This document shows positions 11,961 through 22,458 of a DNA stretch of 64,000 nt, piece by piece. The stretch comes from Eustoma russellianum (taxonomy: Eukaryota > Streptophyta > Magnoliopsida > Gentianales > Gentianaceae), in NCBI GenBank assembly GCA_036186865.1, contig AP025067.1:13280532-13344531 (forward strand), read 5' to 3'. The number at the start of each line of letters is the position of its first letter. Position 1 is the stretch's first letter. A program made the position numbers and the translations under genes. A model generated the notes under the pieces. That model was given only the letters and a program-made list of their open reading frames with translations, was not told the DNA's origin and searched no databases.

Positions 11961-12440
11961 GGGTATGACGTCCACCTGTTTTGTGGAAAATTAAGGGAAG
12001 AAAGAGGGAAGTTAGGGGATCCTTTGGGGTGACCTTAGTGACTTTTTAGGACATGATTGAGGTTAGTCTAAGCCTTGGGAACATGACTTAAGATGGTGAA
12101 TCAACGGTGGAGACTTCGTCGAGTATTCGAATCGAACTAGAACGTGAATGGCCTAAGGGGTTAGGAATGAACGTATGAGGCTCTACAGAGTGCACAAAGT
12201 GGAATGTGAGGGTTCCTATATTAACATGTGAGTTCTATCATAAATGTTAGGTGACGTTGACTTGTCAGAAAGGATACGCTCGGGGGTGTGAATAAGGTGG
12301 GTCTCGAATGATTGATTGACATTTGAATGTGATTTGAAGTATGTGATTGAAGAACGAAATTAATATGAGAAGTCTTGCATTCTTGCATCATGGCACTTGC
12401 ATTTGCATAATGTTTTCATAAGAGCTGTGCCTCGGCACAG

Positions 12441-12636
12441 GGTATAAAGTTTGCGAAATGAGCTGTGATGCGCTACAGGGTATAAAGACAAGCTGTAGCC
12501 ATCACAGGGTATAAAGTTGAGCTGTAATGTGTCATAGGGTATAAAGACAAGCTATGACACATTACAGGGTATAAAGTTGAGCTGTGGTGCGTCACAAGGT
12601 ATAAAGACAAGCTGTGGCCCACCACAGGGTATAAAG
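12441..12636 (+). repeat. GGTATAAAG tandem array with inverted-repeat pairs in gypsy 5' LTR
   Basis: Seven GGTATAAAG boxes start at 12441, 12479, 12508, 12538, 12568, 12598 and 12628; the last five have an exact 30-bp period. Between boxes lie 14-bp segments that alternate in orientation: TGTAATGTGTCATA (12523-12536) is the exact reverse complement of TATGACACATTACA (12553-12566), and the preceding pair is similarly related. The same array is in the 3' LTR at about 18799-18996. TATAAA boxes suggest a promoter function, but repeated TATA boxes at 30-bp steps are unusual. Confidence 0.75.
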
Positions 12637-13322
12637 TTATGTGACCGGACACTGTGATATGCATTGCACTGTTTTGAAAGGAAATGCATAAGCATCTGTG
12701 ATTGTATAGTGTAGTGCATATTTTGCCATGCATCACGTGAGTCGTTACAGTACGATTGAGTTGAGATTGGATTGTTATTGAATTGTTAAATGCTTATTGA
12801 TTATTGTTCTTACTCTATTATGTTATAATGCTATAATCTTGAAGTTATACAAGACATGTGCCCCATCACCCCTTGATTTAAATATTACTCATGTCTTGCC
12901 ATGTGTTGATCCCGTATGTCTTATAAGCGGGTTACTTGCTAGCCTTTTTCGCTAAGGGTACTACTATTGTGATGCAGGTGAGCCTGAATTTGTTATGATT
13001 TTCATTGAGGATGATGGCGAGTGGGCTGAATGGGATGATTAGAGCTCATATTGGGAATTTTTCTAGACTGTCTTTTAGTATTCCAGCTTTCCTGCATTTA
13101 TTTAAGGATTTAGATGGCTGCGTCCATAAACAACCCTGAATAGTTACGTTGTCTTTTGGTGTCAGATTGATGGTTTAGAATTATTTTAAATATGTTTCCG
13201 CGCTTATTTCTCTTACGTCATTGATGATGTGTATTTGAGAGATGAGACGTCTTGTAGTCTTCTCAGCAAGCTACGACGGGTGCACCGGTTCGGATCCGCC
13301 GTCCGGGTCGGGGCGCTACAGG

Positions 13323-13335
13323 TGGTATCAGAGCC
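13323..13335 (+). promoter_or_regulatory. Gypsy primer-binding site
   Basis: TGGTATCAGAGCC begins two bases after the 5' LTR end. It is complementary to the 3' end of plant initiator tRNA-Met, the usual primer for minus-strand synthesis in plant LTR elements. The following 13336-13603 is an untranslated leader with no other feature seen. Confidence 0.92.
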
Positions 13336-13603
13336 TAGGCTTTAGATCTACCTCGGAGACCTAGGTTATGTCATATAGAGTCTTAAGCTATGATCTTGAC
13401 CTTAAGCTGATTCATAGTCTAAGTATATGATGTTAGATATAAGTTTGATCGGGTTAGGTGTGTACGAGCACGTTATAACTTAAATAAAGACTATACGATT
13501 TATTTCGTTAATGTATGCAAGTTCAATTCCGTGCGTTGCATATGAGCTTCCAGTATTATCTTTGGAATTGCTGAATGCTAATGAGCACTGATCTTGCAGA
13601 AAG

Positions 13604-14390
13604 ATGCCTTCTAGAAGGGATAACTCTGGAAATGGCGGTAACGGAAATGACAATCCTCCGCCACCACAAATGGCAATGCCCCAAGCGCTGATGGATGTGA
13701 TCACAGTGATTGCACAGAGTGTTGCTCAACAGCAGCAACAACCTCCTCCTCCTCCACCACCTCAGCATGGCATAAGGTATTATATTGGGGAGATGCAAAA
13801 GATGCATGCCCCAACCTTCGAAGGGACCACTGACCCAGAGGTGGCTGGATTTTGGCTGGATGAGGTTGAGAAATGCTTCAGGCTGGTACAAGTGCCTGAA
13901 GAACATAAGGTTGATGTGGCCACGCCTTTACTGAGTGGCAGAGCGAATGCCTGGTGGAATGGGATTCTACCCAAGATGACTCCTCCTATCCTGTGGAGAC
14001 ACTTTGTTGAGGCGTATAAGGATTATTATGTACCAGAGACTGCCATATTGGAGAAGATGAGGCAGTTTGACAAGTTGGAGCAAGAAAGAATGTCCATTTC
14101 AGATTATGCTGACAGATTCCACGCCTTGGGGAAGTTCATGCCCATGGTGCTGGAAAACAACAGAATGAAGATGCTCAAGTTTGAGCAAGGTCTGAACCCC
14201 CGCATTCATACAGCCATAGCGGGGTCTAGTCTGAAAACGTTTGAAGAGATGTTGGATGCATGTTACTGTGTGGAGAATGACATGAGCAGGTCGCATCCGA
14301 GAGAGGCTCGTGACGATACCAGTAAGAGACCGAGGGATGACAGAAGTGGAGGTAGACCCGGACGTTGGGTCAAGATTCCTATAAAGGGAC
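13604..14390 (+). pseudogene. Gypsy gag, capsid part (C-terminus deleted)
   Basis: ATG 13604 opens a protein of about 260 residues. It starts with an Asn/Gly/Pro-rich N-terminus, a poly-Gln/Pro stretch (residues 45-60), and then a retrotransposon gag capsid domain: FEGTTDPEVAGFWLDEVEKC, WWNGI, FVEAYKDYYVP, ISDYADRFHAL, and the helix-rich C-terminal part to about residue 230. A basic, Arg/Asp-rich linker follows, but the CCHC zinc knuckle and the protease expected next are absent. Sequence jumps directly to the RT N-terminus near 14400 in another frame. The gag reading frame itself has no internal stop. It would form the particle shell, but without zinc knuckle RNA packaging should be impaired. 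Confidence 0.88.
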
Positions 14391-14402
14391 AGATGGGACA
14401 GA

Positions 14403-17215
14403 ATGGCTCCAGCTGAGCTTAAGGAGCTAAAGGGACAACTTCAAGAGCTATTAGATAAGAATTTGATTCGTCCCAGTGTATCACCTTGGGGAGCTCCAGT
14501 ATTGTTTGTGAAGAAGAAAGATGGTAGCATGCAATTGTGTATTGATTACCGAGAGTTGAATAAAATCACCATCAAGAACAAATATCCTCTGCTAAGGATT
14601 GAGGATTTATTTGACCAACTAAAGAGAGCCCGATGGTTTTCAAAGATTGACCTTCGTCAGGGGTATCATCAGCTGCTTGTGAAAGCAGGAGACGTACCTA
14701 AAACAGCTTTTCAGACTCGATATGGGCACTATGAATTTTTAGTGATGCCTTTTGGATTGACTAATGCCCCAGCAGCCTTTATGGATTTGATGAACACTGT
14801 ATTCCGAGAACAGTTGGACCAATTCGTAGTAGTGTTCATTGATGACATTTTGGTCTACTCCCCTGACGAGCAAGCTCATGCGGAACACTTAAGAGTGGTG
14901 TTACAAATTTTGAGGCAACAAAAGCTTTATGCCAAATTCAGCAAGTGTGAATTCTGGCTAAGGAGTGTAGCCTTTCTTGGGCACGTGATTTCGGAGGATG
15001 GGATTTCTGTGGATCCTAAGAAGATAGAAGCCATTACTGAATGGCCAAGACCCACAAACGTGACCGAAGTCAGAAGCTTCCTAGGCTTGGCAGGCTACTA
15101 TAGGAAGTTCGTTGAGGGATTCTCAACAATAGCAGTTCCATTGAGTCGACTTACTCAGAAGAAGACTAAATTTGAATGGACTGCTGAATGCGAGCAGAGC
15201 TTTTCTGAGCTCAGGAAGAGATTGACCACAGCCCCGGTGTTAGCACAACCCTCTGGCACCGACGGTTTTGTGATCTATAGTGATGCGTCCAAGAAAGGAC
15301 TAGGTATGTACATCATTACATCTAATGCATTGTATATACATATGCTAGTCTTAAACTAACTTTCTGTTTATAGGTTGTGTCTTGATGCAAAATGGACGAG
15401 TCATTTCGTACACGTCAAGACAGTTGAAACCATATGAGCAGAATTATCCGACGCATGACCTAGAACTCGCTGCAGTAGTGTTTGCCCTTAAGATCTGGAG
15501 ACACTACTTATATGGAGAAAAGTGTGCCGTGTTCACTGACCACAAGAGCTTAAAATATTTATTCTCGCAGAAGGAGCTTAACATGAGACAAAGGAGATGG
15601 TTGGGATTACTCAAAGATTATGACTTAACCATCAACTATCACCCGGGTAAAGCAAATAGGGTGGCAGACGCATTGAGCAGAAAGTCTAGCCATGCAAGAC
15701 AGTCTCCGTTGGAACGAGAGATCGAAGAGTTCGGGTTGGATGTTATAGACTCAGTGGCAAATGTTCTTACCGCCTTATCTATAAGTCCATGTTTGGTAGA
15801 CAAAATTAAAGAAGCTCAGTATGATGATGTCACACTGAAAGGAATCCGCGACAAGTTGTCTACGGGACCAGTAAAAGACTTTCAATTGAGAGAAGATAAA
15901 AGTTTATGGTTTCAAAACCGGCTATGCGTACCAGATAAGGAAGAGCTTCGTAGAGAACTATTGAGTGAAGCTCATAACTCAAGGTTGTCTATCCATCCCG
16001 GCAGCACAAAAATGTATAAGGACCTCAAAAGGAATTATTGGTGGATAAGGATGAAGAGAAGCATAGCAGAGTATGTTGAGAGGTGTTTAGTATGCCAACA
16101 AGTCAAAGCAGAACACCAACGACCTGGTGGTTTGATGATGCCCCTTGAGATTCCTGAATGGAAATGGGAGCACGTGACTATGACTTCGTGATGGGACTAC
16201 CCAAAACTAGAAATGAAAATGAGATGATTTGGGTAATTGTCGATCGCTTGACAAAGACAACCCACTTGTTAGCTATGCCATATGGTACATCTTATGAGAA
16301 ATTATCCAACATATATGTGGATAACATTGTGAGCTTGCATGGAGTCCCCGTCAGTATTGTGTCAGACCGTGATCCCAAGTTCATTTCTAAGTTCTAGAGG
16401 GCATTTCCGAAAGCGATACCGAGCTAAGAATGAGTACCGCATACCATCCTCAAACAGATGGACAATCGGAGAGGACAATCCAAACCTTAGAGGACATATT
16501 GAGGTCGTGCGCTTTGGATTTTAAAGGAAACTGGGATAGCATGCTAAAGCTGATGGAGTTCTCATACAATAACAGCTATCACAGTGTGATTGGCATGGCG
16601 CCGTTTGAAGCATTATACGGACGCAAGTGCAGGTCCCCGATTTGTTGGGACAAAGTTAGGGAAAGGACAATCACTGCACCAGAACTGGTGGAACAGACCA
16701 TTGGGAAGGTGAGGGTGATAAGAGAAAGACTAAAGGTGGCCTAAGATCGTAGCAAGAGTTGGGCAGATTCTAAAAGAAGACCCCTACACTTTGAGATTGG
16801 GGAAAAGGTCTATTTGCGAGTTTCACCCACCAAGGGAGTGGCGAGGTTTGGAATGAAGGGCAAGTTAAGCCCTAGATATATTGGCCCATACGAGGTGCTT
16901 GGTCAGGTTGGAGAAAGTGCATACTGACTAGCGTTGCCTCCAATCTTATCACAAGTACGTAACGTATTTCACGTGTCCAAACTAAGGAAATATGTATCGG
17001 ACCCGAGCCATATCCTTGAAGCTCAACCATTGGATGTTAAAGAAGATGTCTCATATGAAGAACATCCAATGAAGATTGTAGAAATGAAGGATCAAGTCCT
17101 ACGCAAATGTGTGATTCCGTATGTCAAAGTTCAATGGAGTAATCACACGGAGCGTGAAGCCACATGGGAGCTTGAGGAGCAAATGAGGGAGCTGTATCCA
17201 CACTTCTTCCAATAA
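14403..17215 (+). pseudogene. Gypsy pol: RT, RNase H, integrase, chromodomain-like end (broken)
   Basis: RT starts at APAELKELKGQLQELLDKN and has CIDYRELN, FSKIDLRQGYHQ and the FIDDILVYS catalytic box (about 14838). RNase H has YSDASKKGLG (about 15280), interrupted by a 70-nt intron, then ISYTSRQLKPYE and FTDHKSLKYL. Integrase has the HHCC-type zinc region (RLSIHPGSTKMY ... CLVCQQVKAEH), VDRLTKTTH, VSDRDPKF and TDGQSERTIQ (D, D, E). A C-terminal chromodomain-like segment ends at 17215. Lesions: 1-base loss near 16183, TAG at 16395-16397 and frame disturbance just after, TAA at 16742-16744, TGA at 16925-16927. The protease is missing upstream. No complete enzyme can be made. Confidence 0.92.
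15304..15373 (+). other. Candidate spliceosomal intron inside gypsy RNase H
   Basis: The RNase H reading ...SKKGLG stops matching at 15303 and resumes as CVLMQNGR at 15374. The 70 bases between start GTATGT, end TTATAG and contain CTAAC followed by a T-rich stretch about 20 bases before the AG, i.e. 5' site, branch point and 3' site of a plant intron. Removing it restores GGA CTA G|GT TGT GTC in frame; keeping it shifts frame and gives a stop. It therefore behaves as a precise intron, though a small insertion that mimics one cannot be excluded. Confidence 0.75.
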
Positions 17216-17248
17216 GGTACGTCAGTTTCGAGGACGAAACTTTTTGTA

Positions 17249-17260
17249 AGGGGGGTGGAA
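17249..17260 (+). promoter_or_regulatory. Gypsy polypurine tract
   Basis: AGGGGGGTGGAA immediately precedes the 3' LTR start TGTTATG at 17261, the expected place for plus-strand priming. Confidence 0.88.
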
Positions 17261-19690
17261 TGTTATGCCCCGCACCCCCCGTAAAATAAATAAAGGATAA
17301 ATGGAAATTAAATAGGTTAAGGACCATTAATAATAATGGATTAAGAATTAAGTATGTGAATTAATTGAGAGGATTAAATATAGAATTAAGTAGCATTTAA
17401 TTTTAAAATTGAATATTAGAATTTATCCTTTAAGATAAATAAGATAATAGGATATAATTTAGAAACTCAAATTTCACCCTTCCCATATCAAACTGACAAG
17501 ACGTCAGTTTTCCTATTCTTCACAGAAAACCGACGCCAACTTCCTCTCCTCTCATCTTAGGCGATTTTTGGCATATCACAACCCTAGGGAAGATTCTTCA
17601 AGATCTTCAATCCGTTCTTCGTCCGTTCTTCGTCCGTCTTCTAGTAATCAAAGGCAAGTAATCTACTTATGAGTTCTTATGATTTGCGAAAGAAAAAGGC
17701 CTATTCTTGATATCAAAATTGGATCACCATGCAGTAGTTTCTTTCCGTGAATCTATATGTGACTTATGTGTTTTGGTTTTGAGATTTGGCCATTATATGT
17801 TGAAAAATCGTTTGTTGTTGTTGTTGTTGTTGTTTATGTGAGATCATGTAAATCCCAATCCCTTGAACCCTACTTTGTTGATAATGGCGGTTGAAGGGAA
17901 GGGAGAGTGAAAAGATTAGATTTTTGGGTTTGATTTGATTAATACTTTGAGTGTTAGGCTTGAATCCGTGAATCGTATGTTAAAGGTGTTGTCTTGGGTG
18001 AATTAAGGATGAATTGATAGTGAGGAATAGGCTTGGAATGGTTTGGAAGGAAGTTGGGATCGAATTGGTGGTTATTTCTGCAGTTTATTCAGAAAACTGC
18101 AGAAGGGAATTCTGGAAACGGGGACGTCGATCGATCGACGTCAGGGTATGACATACGTCGATCGATCGACGTATAGAGAGTGAGAGGCTGACGTGCCTCA
18201 GATGGACGTAGATCGATCGACGTAGGATAAGTGAGAGATCGACGTGCCTCAGAAGGACGTAGATCGATCGACGTAGATTGAGTGAGAGATCGACGTGTCT
18301 CAGATGGACGTCGATCGATCGACGTCAGGGTATTGACGTCCACCTGTTTTGTGGAAAATTAAGGGAAGAAAGAGGGAAGTTAGGGGATCATTTGGGGTGA
18401 CCTTAGTGACTTCCTAGGACATGATTGAGGTTAGTCTAAGCCTTGGAAACATGACTTAAGATGGTGAATCAACGGTGGAGACTTCGTAGAGTATTCGAAT
18501 CGGACTAGAACGTGAATGACCTAAGGGGTTAGGAATGAACGTATAGGACTATACAGAGTGCAAAAAAAGTGGAATGTGAGGGTTCCTATATTAACCTGTG
18601 AGTTCCAGCATGAATGTTAGGTGACGTTGACTTGTCAGAAAGGATACGCTCGAGGGTGTGAATGAGGTGGGTCTCGAATGATTGATTGACATTTGAATGT
18701 GATTTGAAGTATGTGATTGAAGAACGAAATTGATATGAGAAGTCTTGCATTCTTGCATCATGGCACTTGCATTTGCATAATGTTTTCATAAGAGCTGTGC
18801 CTCGGCACAGGGTATAAAGTTTGCGAAATGAGCTGTGATGCGCTACAGGGTATAAAGACAAGCTGTAGCCATCACAGGGTATAAAGTTGAGCTGTAATGT
18901 GTCATAGGATATAAAGACAAGCTATGACACATTACAGGGTATAAAGTTGAGCTGTGGTGCGTCACAAGGTATAAAGACAAGCTGTGGCCCACCACAGGGT
19001 ATAAAGTTATGTGACCGGACATTGTGATATGCATTGCACTGTTTTGAAAGGAAATGCATAAGCATCTGTGATTGTGTAGTGTAGTGAATATTTTGCCATG
19101 CATCACGTGAGTCGTTACAGTACGATTGAGTTGAGATTGGATTGTTATTGAATTGTTAAATGCTTATTGATTATTGTTCTTACTCTATTATGTTATAATG
19201 CTATAATCTTGAAGTTATACAAGACATGTGCCCCATCACCCCTTGATTTAAATATTACTCATGTCTTGCCATGTGTTGATCCCGTATGTCTTATAAGCGG
19301 GTTACTTGCTAGCGTTTTTCGCTAAGGGTACTACCATTGTGATGCAGGTGAGCCTGAATATGATATGATTTTCATTGAGGATGACAGCGAGTGGGCTGAA
19401 TGGGATGATTAGAGCTCATATTGGGAATTGTTCTAGACCGTCTTTTAGTATTCCAGCTTTCCTGCATTTATTTAAGGATTTAGATGGCTGCGTCCATAAA
19501 CAACCCTGAATAGTTACGTTGTCTTTTGGTGTCAGATTGATGGTTTAGAATTATTTTAAATATGTTTCCGTGCTTATTTCTCTTACGTCATTGATGATGT
19601 GTATTTGAGAGATGAGACGTCTTGTAGTCTTCTCAGCAAGCTACGACGGGTGCACCGGTTCGGATCCGCTATCCGGGTCGGGGCGCTACA
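17261..19690 (+). repeat. Gypsy 3' LTR
   Basis: 2430 bp, TG...CA, nearly identical to the 5' LTR. It carries five of the six palindrome units (18122-18330) and the GGTATAAAG array (about 18799-18996). It is followed directly by the CCTAA target duplication at 19691-19695 and the continuation of the interrupted DCL-domain coding sequence. Confidence 0.95.
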
Positions 19691-19990
19691 CCTAATATCA
19701 ACATTAATAAGTATGAGCATTTGACTTTGCTGGAGTTACTGAAGAAGGGTCATCCAGAGCCAGACAGAAAGTTGGGTGTGGGGATCAAAGCCTTCCAAGT
19801 CCGGTTCCATCCTCAGTACAAAAGCCGCTGCTTCTTTCCTTGTGAGAGAGGATGAAACTGTGGATGATTTTAGCTTTAGAAAGTGTGTTGACCACATACT
19901 TCCTTTGCCAGAGACCATGAAGATTAAGCAAGATGTCAACAAATTATTAGGTTGAGGTCGTGGTGGAAGAGGTGGGTCGAGGCGGAAAGC
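19691..19990 (+). pseudogene. DCL/DUF3223-domain gene fragment, 3' part (EMB514-like)
   Basis: After the target duplication the frame reads NINKYEHLTLLELLKKGHPE, then KLGVGIKAFQVRFHPQYKSR with the CFF signature. A 1-base insertion near 19840 shifts frame, after which VREDETVDDFSFRKCVDHIL and PLPETMKIKQDVNKLLG follow. This is the core of the DCL/DUF3223 domain. An in-frame TGA comes at about 19952, followed by a Gly/Arg-rich tail (GRGGRGGSRRKA) as in EMB514-like proteins, which are nuclear/nucleolar with an RGG-like end. With the frameshift, the stop and the 8.8 kb gypsy insertion this copy is dead. The family call is firm; the EMB514 assignment is from memory and moderate. Confidence 0.75.
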
Positions 19991-20117
19991 CAATGTACTG
20001 ACGTTACTTCTGAAGCTTTTCTTTGATCAATCATTTTGGGATGAGTTTTGAAAGAAAGCACATTCATTTGATTTTGAAGTGGTGGTTTACATGTGATGTC
20101 TCTTGTAACTCTGAGCC

Positions 20118-22099
20118 CAGTGGCGGAGCCATGAGTTCCTTCTTGGAGGTACTGACAGGCTTCGCCACAGGAATACCACGGGTCACCGTTTCGGACCGGA
20201 AAAACTGACAAAATCTTCTAGACATATTTTTGTATTATAACATAAAATACATGAAAGAAAATACATCTACCAACCAATGTAAAAAAATAAACAATACACA
20301 ACAAACGATATGGGGATTATAATTATTGAATGAATATAGTATTATACATCAATACATACCTTTTATTTGTCTATTATAGGAAGAGAAGGAGTTGTCAAGG
20401 GACGCAAAAAAGTTCTTCGAGATGACATTGATTGAAATCGTTGGATAATATCTTCATCTTCAATGGTGCTAAAAATTTCATGCTCAAAGTAACACAATAA
20501 ACAATCCGATAGTACGTCATCCCCCAACCGGTTGCGTAGATCAATCTTGATGATATTCATCGCAGAAAAAGTTCTTTCAACTCTAGTCGTTCTAGCGGGT
20601 AAGATCAATGCTAACTCAATAAGTCAATATACTAAAGGAAAGTAATTGGGATAAATTTTTTCCACCATCTTCTTTGCAAGATTTCCAGGATTATTTATAT
20701 TAGAGAATACTTCATTTGATTTCATATCAACAATGTAATTGTCAAGTTGATGGTCAAGCTCCATTCGTTCCAAGGAAGTGAAGTCATCTGGATATAACTC
20801 AGCAAGATGCAACAATTGACCATGATCAAAGTTTGCAAAAGAATTTGAAGGATCAAGACACATGACACATCTAAGTAAATCCGTGTTTGCCTCTGTGTAT
20901 TGTTAAACAAAACCTCAAAACCTCTGTACTCTGAAAAATCAACCAAAACAAGTGCAGGCAAGAAGATAAGTAGCACGTATAAAATTAGAAACAATCGGGC
21001 CAAACAAATGAACACTTAACAAAAATGCTACACGGTTAGCTTCTTTAATTCTATTTCTCTTCTAAAATTAAAAACAAACAACTGTCACAAAAGCTAGTGT
21101 TTAACAATAGGAATTTGGAAAAGCAGGCTACCTTTTAATTTGCAGGGAGATTGTTTGTTGCCATGAGTGAGACACAATTGTTCCTTGGGAGTTTTTGGAG
21201 TGAAATTGAATCTAATAATATAAATTTGTCTATGAGGCCGAGATACTTTTGATGATCAATAAAGCACGGGGCTTTGAAACTAACCTCTCAAGCAGTCGTT
21301 GCCGGCATGTCTTATCAGACTTTTTCAAACAAAATAAGAGCGTGCTTCGAAGCAAACTTCTTGAATACCTGGTTGGCGATGTTTTCAAGATAAACTAAAA
21401 AATATTTTCAACTGTTAGTGTTTTTCCATCGAAAAAACTATTTCTAGTCAAATAGATTTGTGTTTTCCTTGGGTAGAAGAAGGGATTAGAATTTAAGAAC
21501 TGATGAAGAAGAAAGTAACAAATAAATTGGGACACGTACCTTCTTGTCCATATAACTCCTCATAGTAAAAGGGTTAGACTTTGCATCTGCAGTCCGCTTC
21601 TTTTCTTCTTCTGTTCGATCTCCATCCAGGAGCGTCAAAAGAAACTGCTGCTTATTTGTCAAATTGCCAAGGTGATATCAAGAGGCAAAGATGCTGCCGG
21701 CAGACTCTTCTCAGTCTCAGGCGATGAGTTTTTCTGCAAAAGGTGGGACTTCTTATGTGATTCAAGAACCAAAAAACGAGAATTTTGTTCTGATTATAAG
21801 AACTCAAAAGATGGGATTTTCCATATCTACAAAAGATGGGACTTTTTTTAAGAATCAAGTGGAATTTCGATGGTAGTCGGTAGACGAACGATTCTCACAT
21901 AAGGCACCAAATGATACGGATAATCCAAAAATAGTGTTGATATATACTGTTTTGTAACACCAAAAGGTTCTTTTAAACATGCAACATAGAAAAAAGTTAA
22001 AATCCAACTGAGTTAAAACACATGAAGCTACCTATCTATAACATGTTTTCATCGATGTTAGGGGGCACGTGCCCCCAGGGCCCCCTGCCTCCGCCCCTG
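20118..22099 (-). mobile_element. hAT-family DNA transposon, degraded
   Basis: The ends are CAGTGGCGGAGCC at 20118 and, inverted, CAGGGGCGGAGGC at 22099, an imperfect terminal inverted repeat of the CAGNGGCGGAG type common in plant hAT elements. It is flanked by a perfect 8-bp target duplication TCTGAGCC (20110-20117 and 22100-22107), the hAT hallmark. At 1982 bp it is shorter than autonomous elements (usually 3-5 kb). It keeps only the C-terminal transposase part on the minus strand. Sequence 21030-22090 shows no coding region. The insertion lies 3' of the DCL-domain fragment, probably in its old 3' UTR. Confidence 0.92.
20363..20930 (-). pseudogene. hAT transposase C-terminal (dimerisation) remnant
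   Basis: Minus-strand reading from about 20930 gives EANTDLLRCVMCLDPSNSF, then LLHLAELYPDDF and NPGNLAKKMVEKIYPNYFPLVY. It then meets a stop at 20624-20626 and continues in the same frame as LILPARTTRVERTFSAMNII ... LRNRLGDDVLSDCLLCYFE. These are the conserved blocks of the hAT C-terminal dimerisation domain of the plant TTF-type/zinc-finger MYM1-like transposases. The catalytic DDE core and BED/TTF zinc finger are not found, so the protein could not transpose DNA. Confidence 0.85.
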
Positions 22100-22107
22100 T
22101 CTGAGCC

Positions 22108-22309
22108 TAAATCAAGTAATGTTATGTTTTTAAGGGAATGTTCTCTATGTTTGTTTAAGGGGATTAAAGGAGAGGATTTGGGGTTTAATATCTTCTTGAT
22201 GCTCCTTTTCTAGGCTGCCTGTATTGCATTGCACCCTTTCGGATTTTATCTGTATTGCAGAAAAGCGATTTGTGTCTCCAGAGCACTAAATTCAATTCTA
22301 GTTGTTCAG
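22108..22309 (+). other. Probable old 3' flank of the DCL-domain gene
   Basis: If the hAT element is removed, 19991-20117 joins 22108 onward. The joined sequence is non-coding and T-rich, compatible with the 3' UTR of the dead DCL-domain gene. No polyadenylation signal can be fixed. It runs into the microsatellite that starts the LINE array. Confidence 0.4.
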
Positions 22310-22427
22310 TTTTCTTTTTTTTTCTTAAAAAAATTATATATACATATGTATATACATACGTAAATACATACATACATATATACATACATACATATATACA
22401 TACAAACATATATGCATATATACATAC

Positions 22428-22458
<31 letters not shown>

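Larger units (their letters stand above)
10863..13320 (+). repeat. Gypsy 5' LTR
   Basis: 2458 bp, TG...CA. It is nearly identical to 17261-19690; the main difference is one palindrome unit (about 28 bp) present here and absent from the 3' copy. It contains the GACGTCGATCGATC palindrome array and the GGTATAAAG tandem array listed separately, plus a GTT trinucleotide run near 11415. Minus-strand open frames in both LTRs are translations of these repeats, not genes. Confidence 0.95.
10863..19690 (+). mobile_element. Complete Ty3/gypsy LTR retrotransposon, chromovirus-like, coding region degraded
   Basis: Two LTRs (10863-13320 and 17261-19690) begin TGTTATGCCCCGCACC and end GGGGCGCTACA. They are flanked by a perfect 5-bp target duplication CCTAA (10858-10862 and 19691-19695). 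A tRNA-Met primer-binding site follows the 5' LTR and a polypurine tract precedes the 3' LTR. Internal order is gag, RT, RNase H, integrase, chromodomain-like C-terminus, hence gypsy. RT wording and the C-terminal VKVQWSNHTEREATWELEE-like segment suggest a Tekay/Del-type chromovirus (inference). The LTRs are nearly identical, so insertion is recent, yet the protease and gag zinc knuckle are missing and pol carries several stops, so it probably moved with proteins supplied by relatives. Confidence 0.95.

Noticed and set aside
12441..12636. CRISPR-like regular repeats
   Set aside because: The period of 30 bp leaves no spacers, units are imperfect inverted pairs, it lies in an LTR of a plant element and no cas genes occur.
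12473..12736. Minus-strand 87-residue open frame repeated at 18843-19106
   Set aside because: Conserved only because the two LTRs are nearly identical; the peptide simply encodes the 30-bp GGTATAAAG repeat.
13556..13906. Minus-strand open frame opposite gypsy gag
   Set aside because: Shadow of the gag reading frame with no recognisable protein.
18089..18343. Minus-strand open frame with repeats of TSIDLRPSEAR-like peptide
   Set aside because: It is a translation of the palindrome array in the gypsy 3' LTR. The corresponding stretch of the 5' LTR is not open, and no other coding sign exists.
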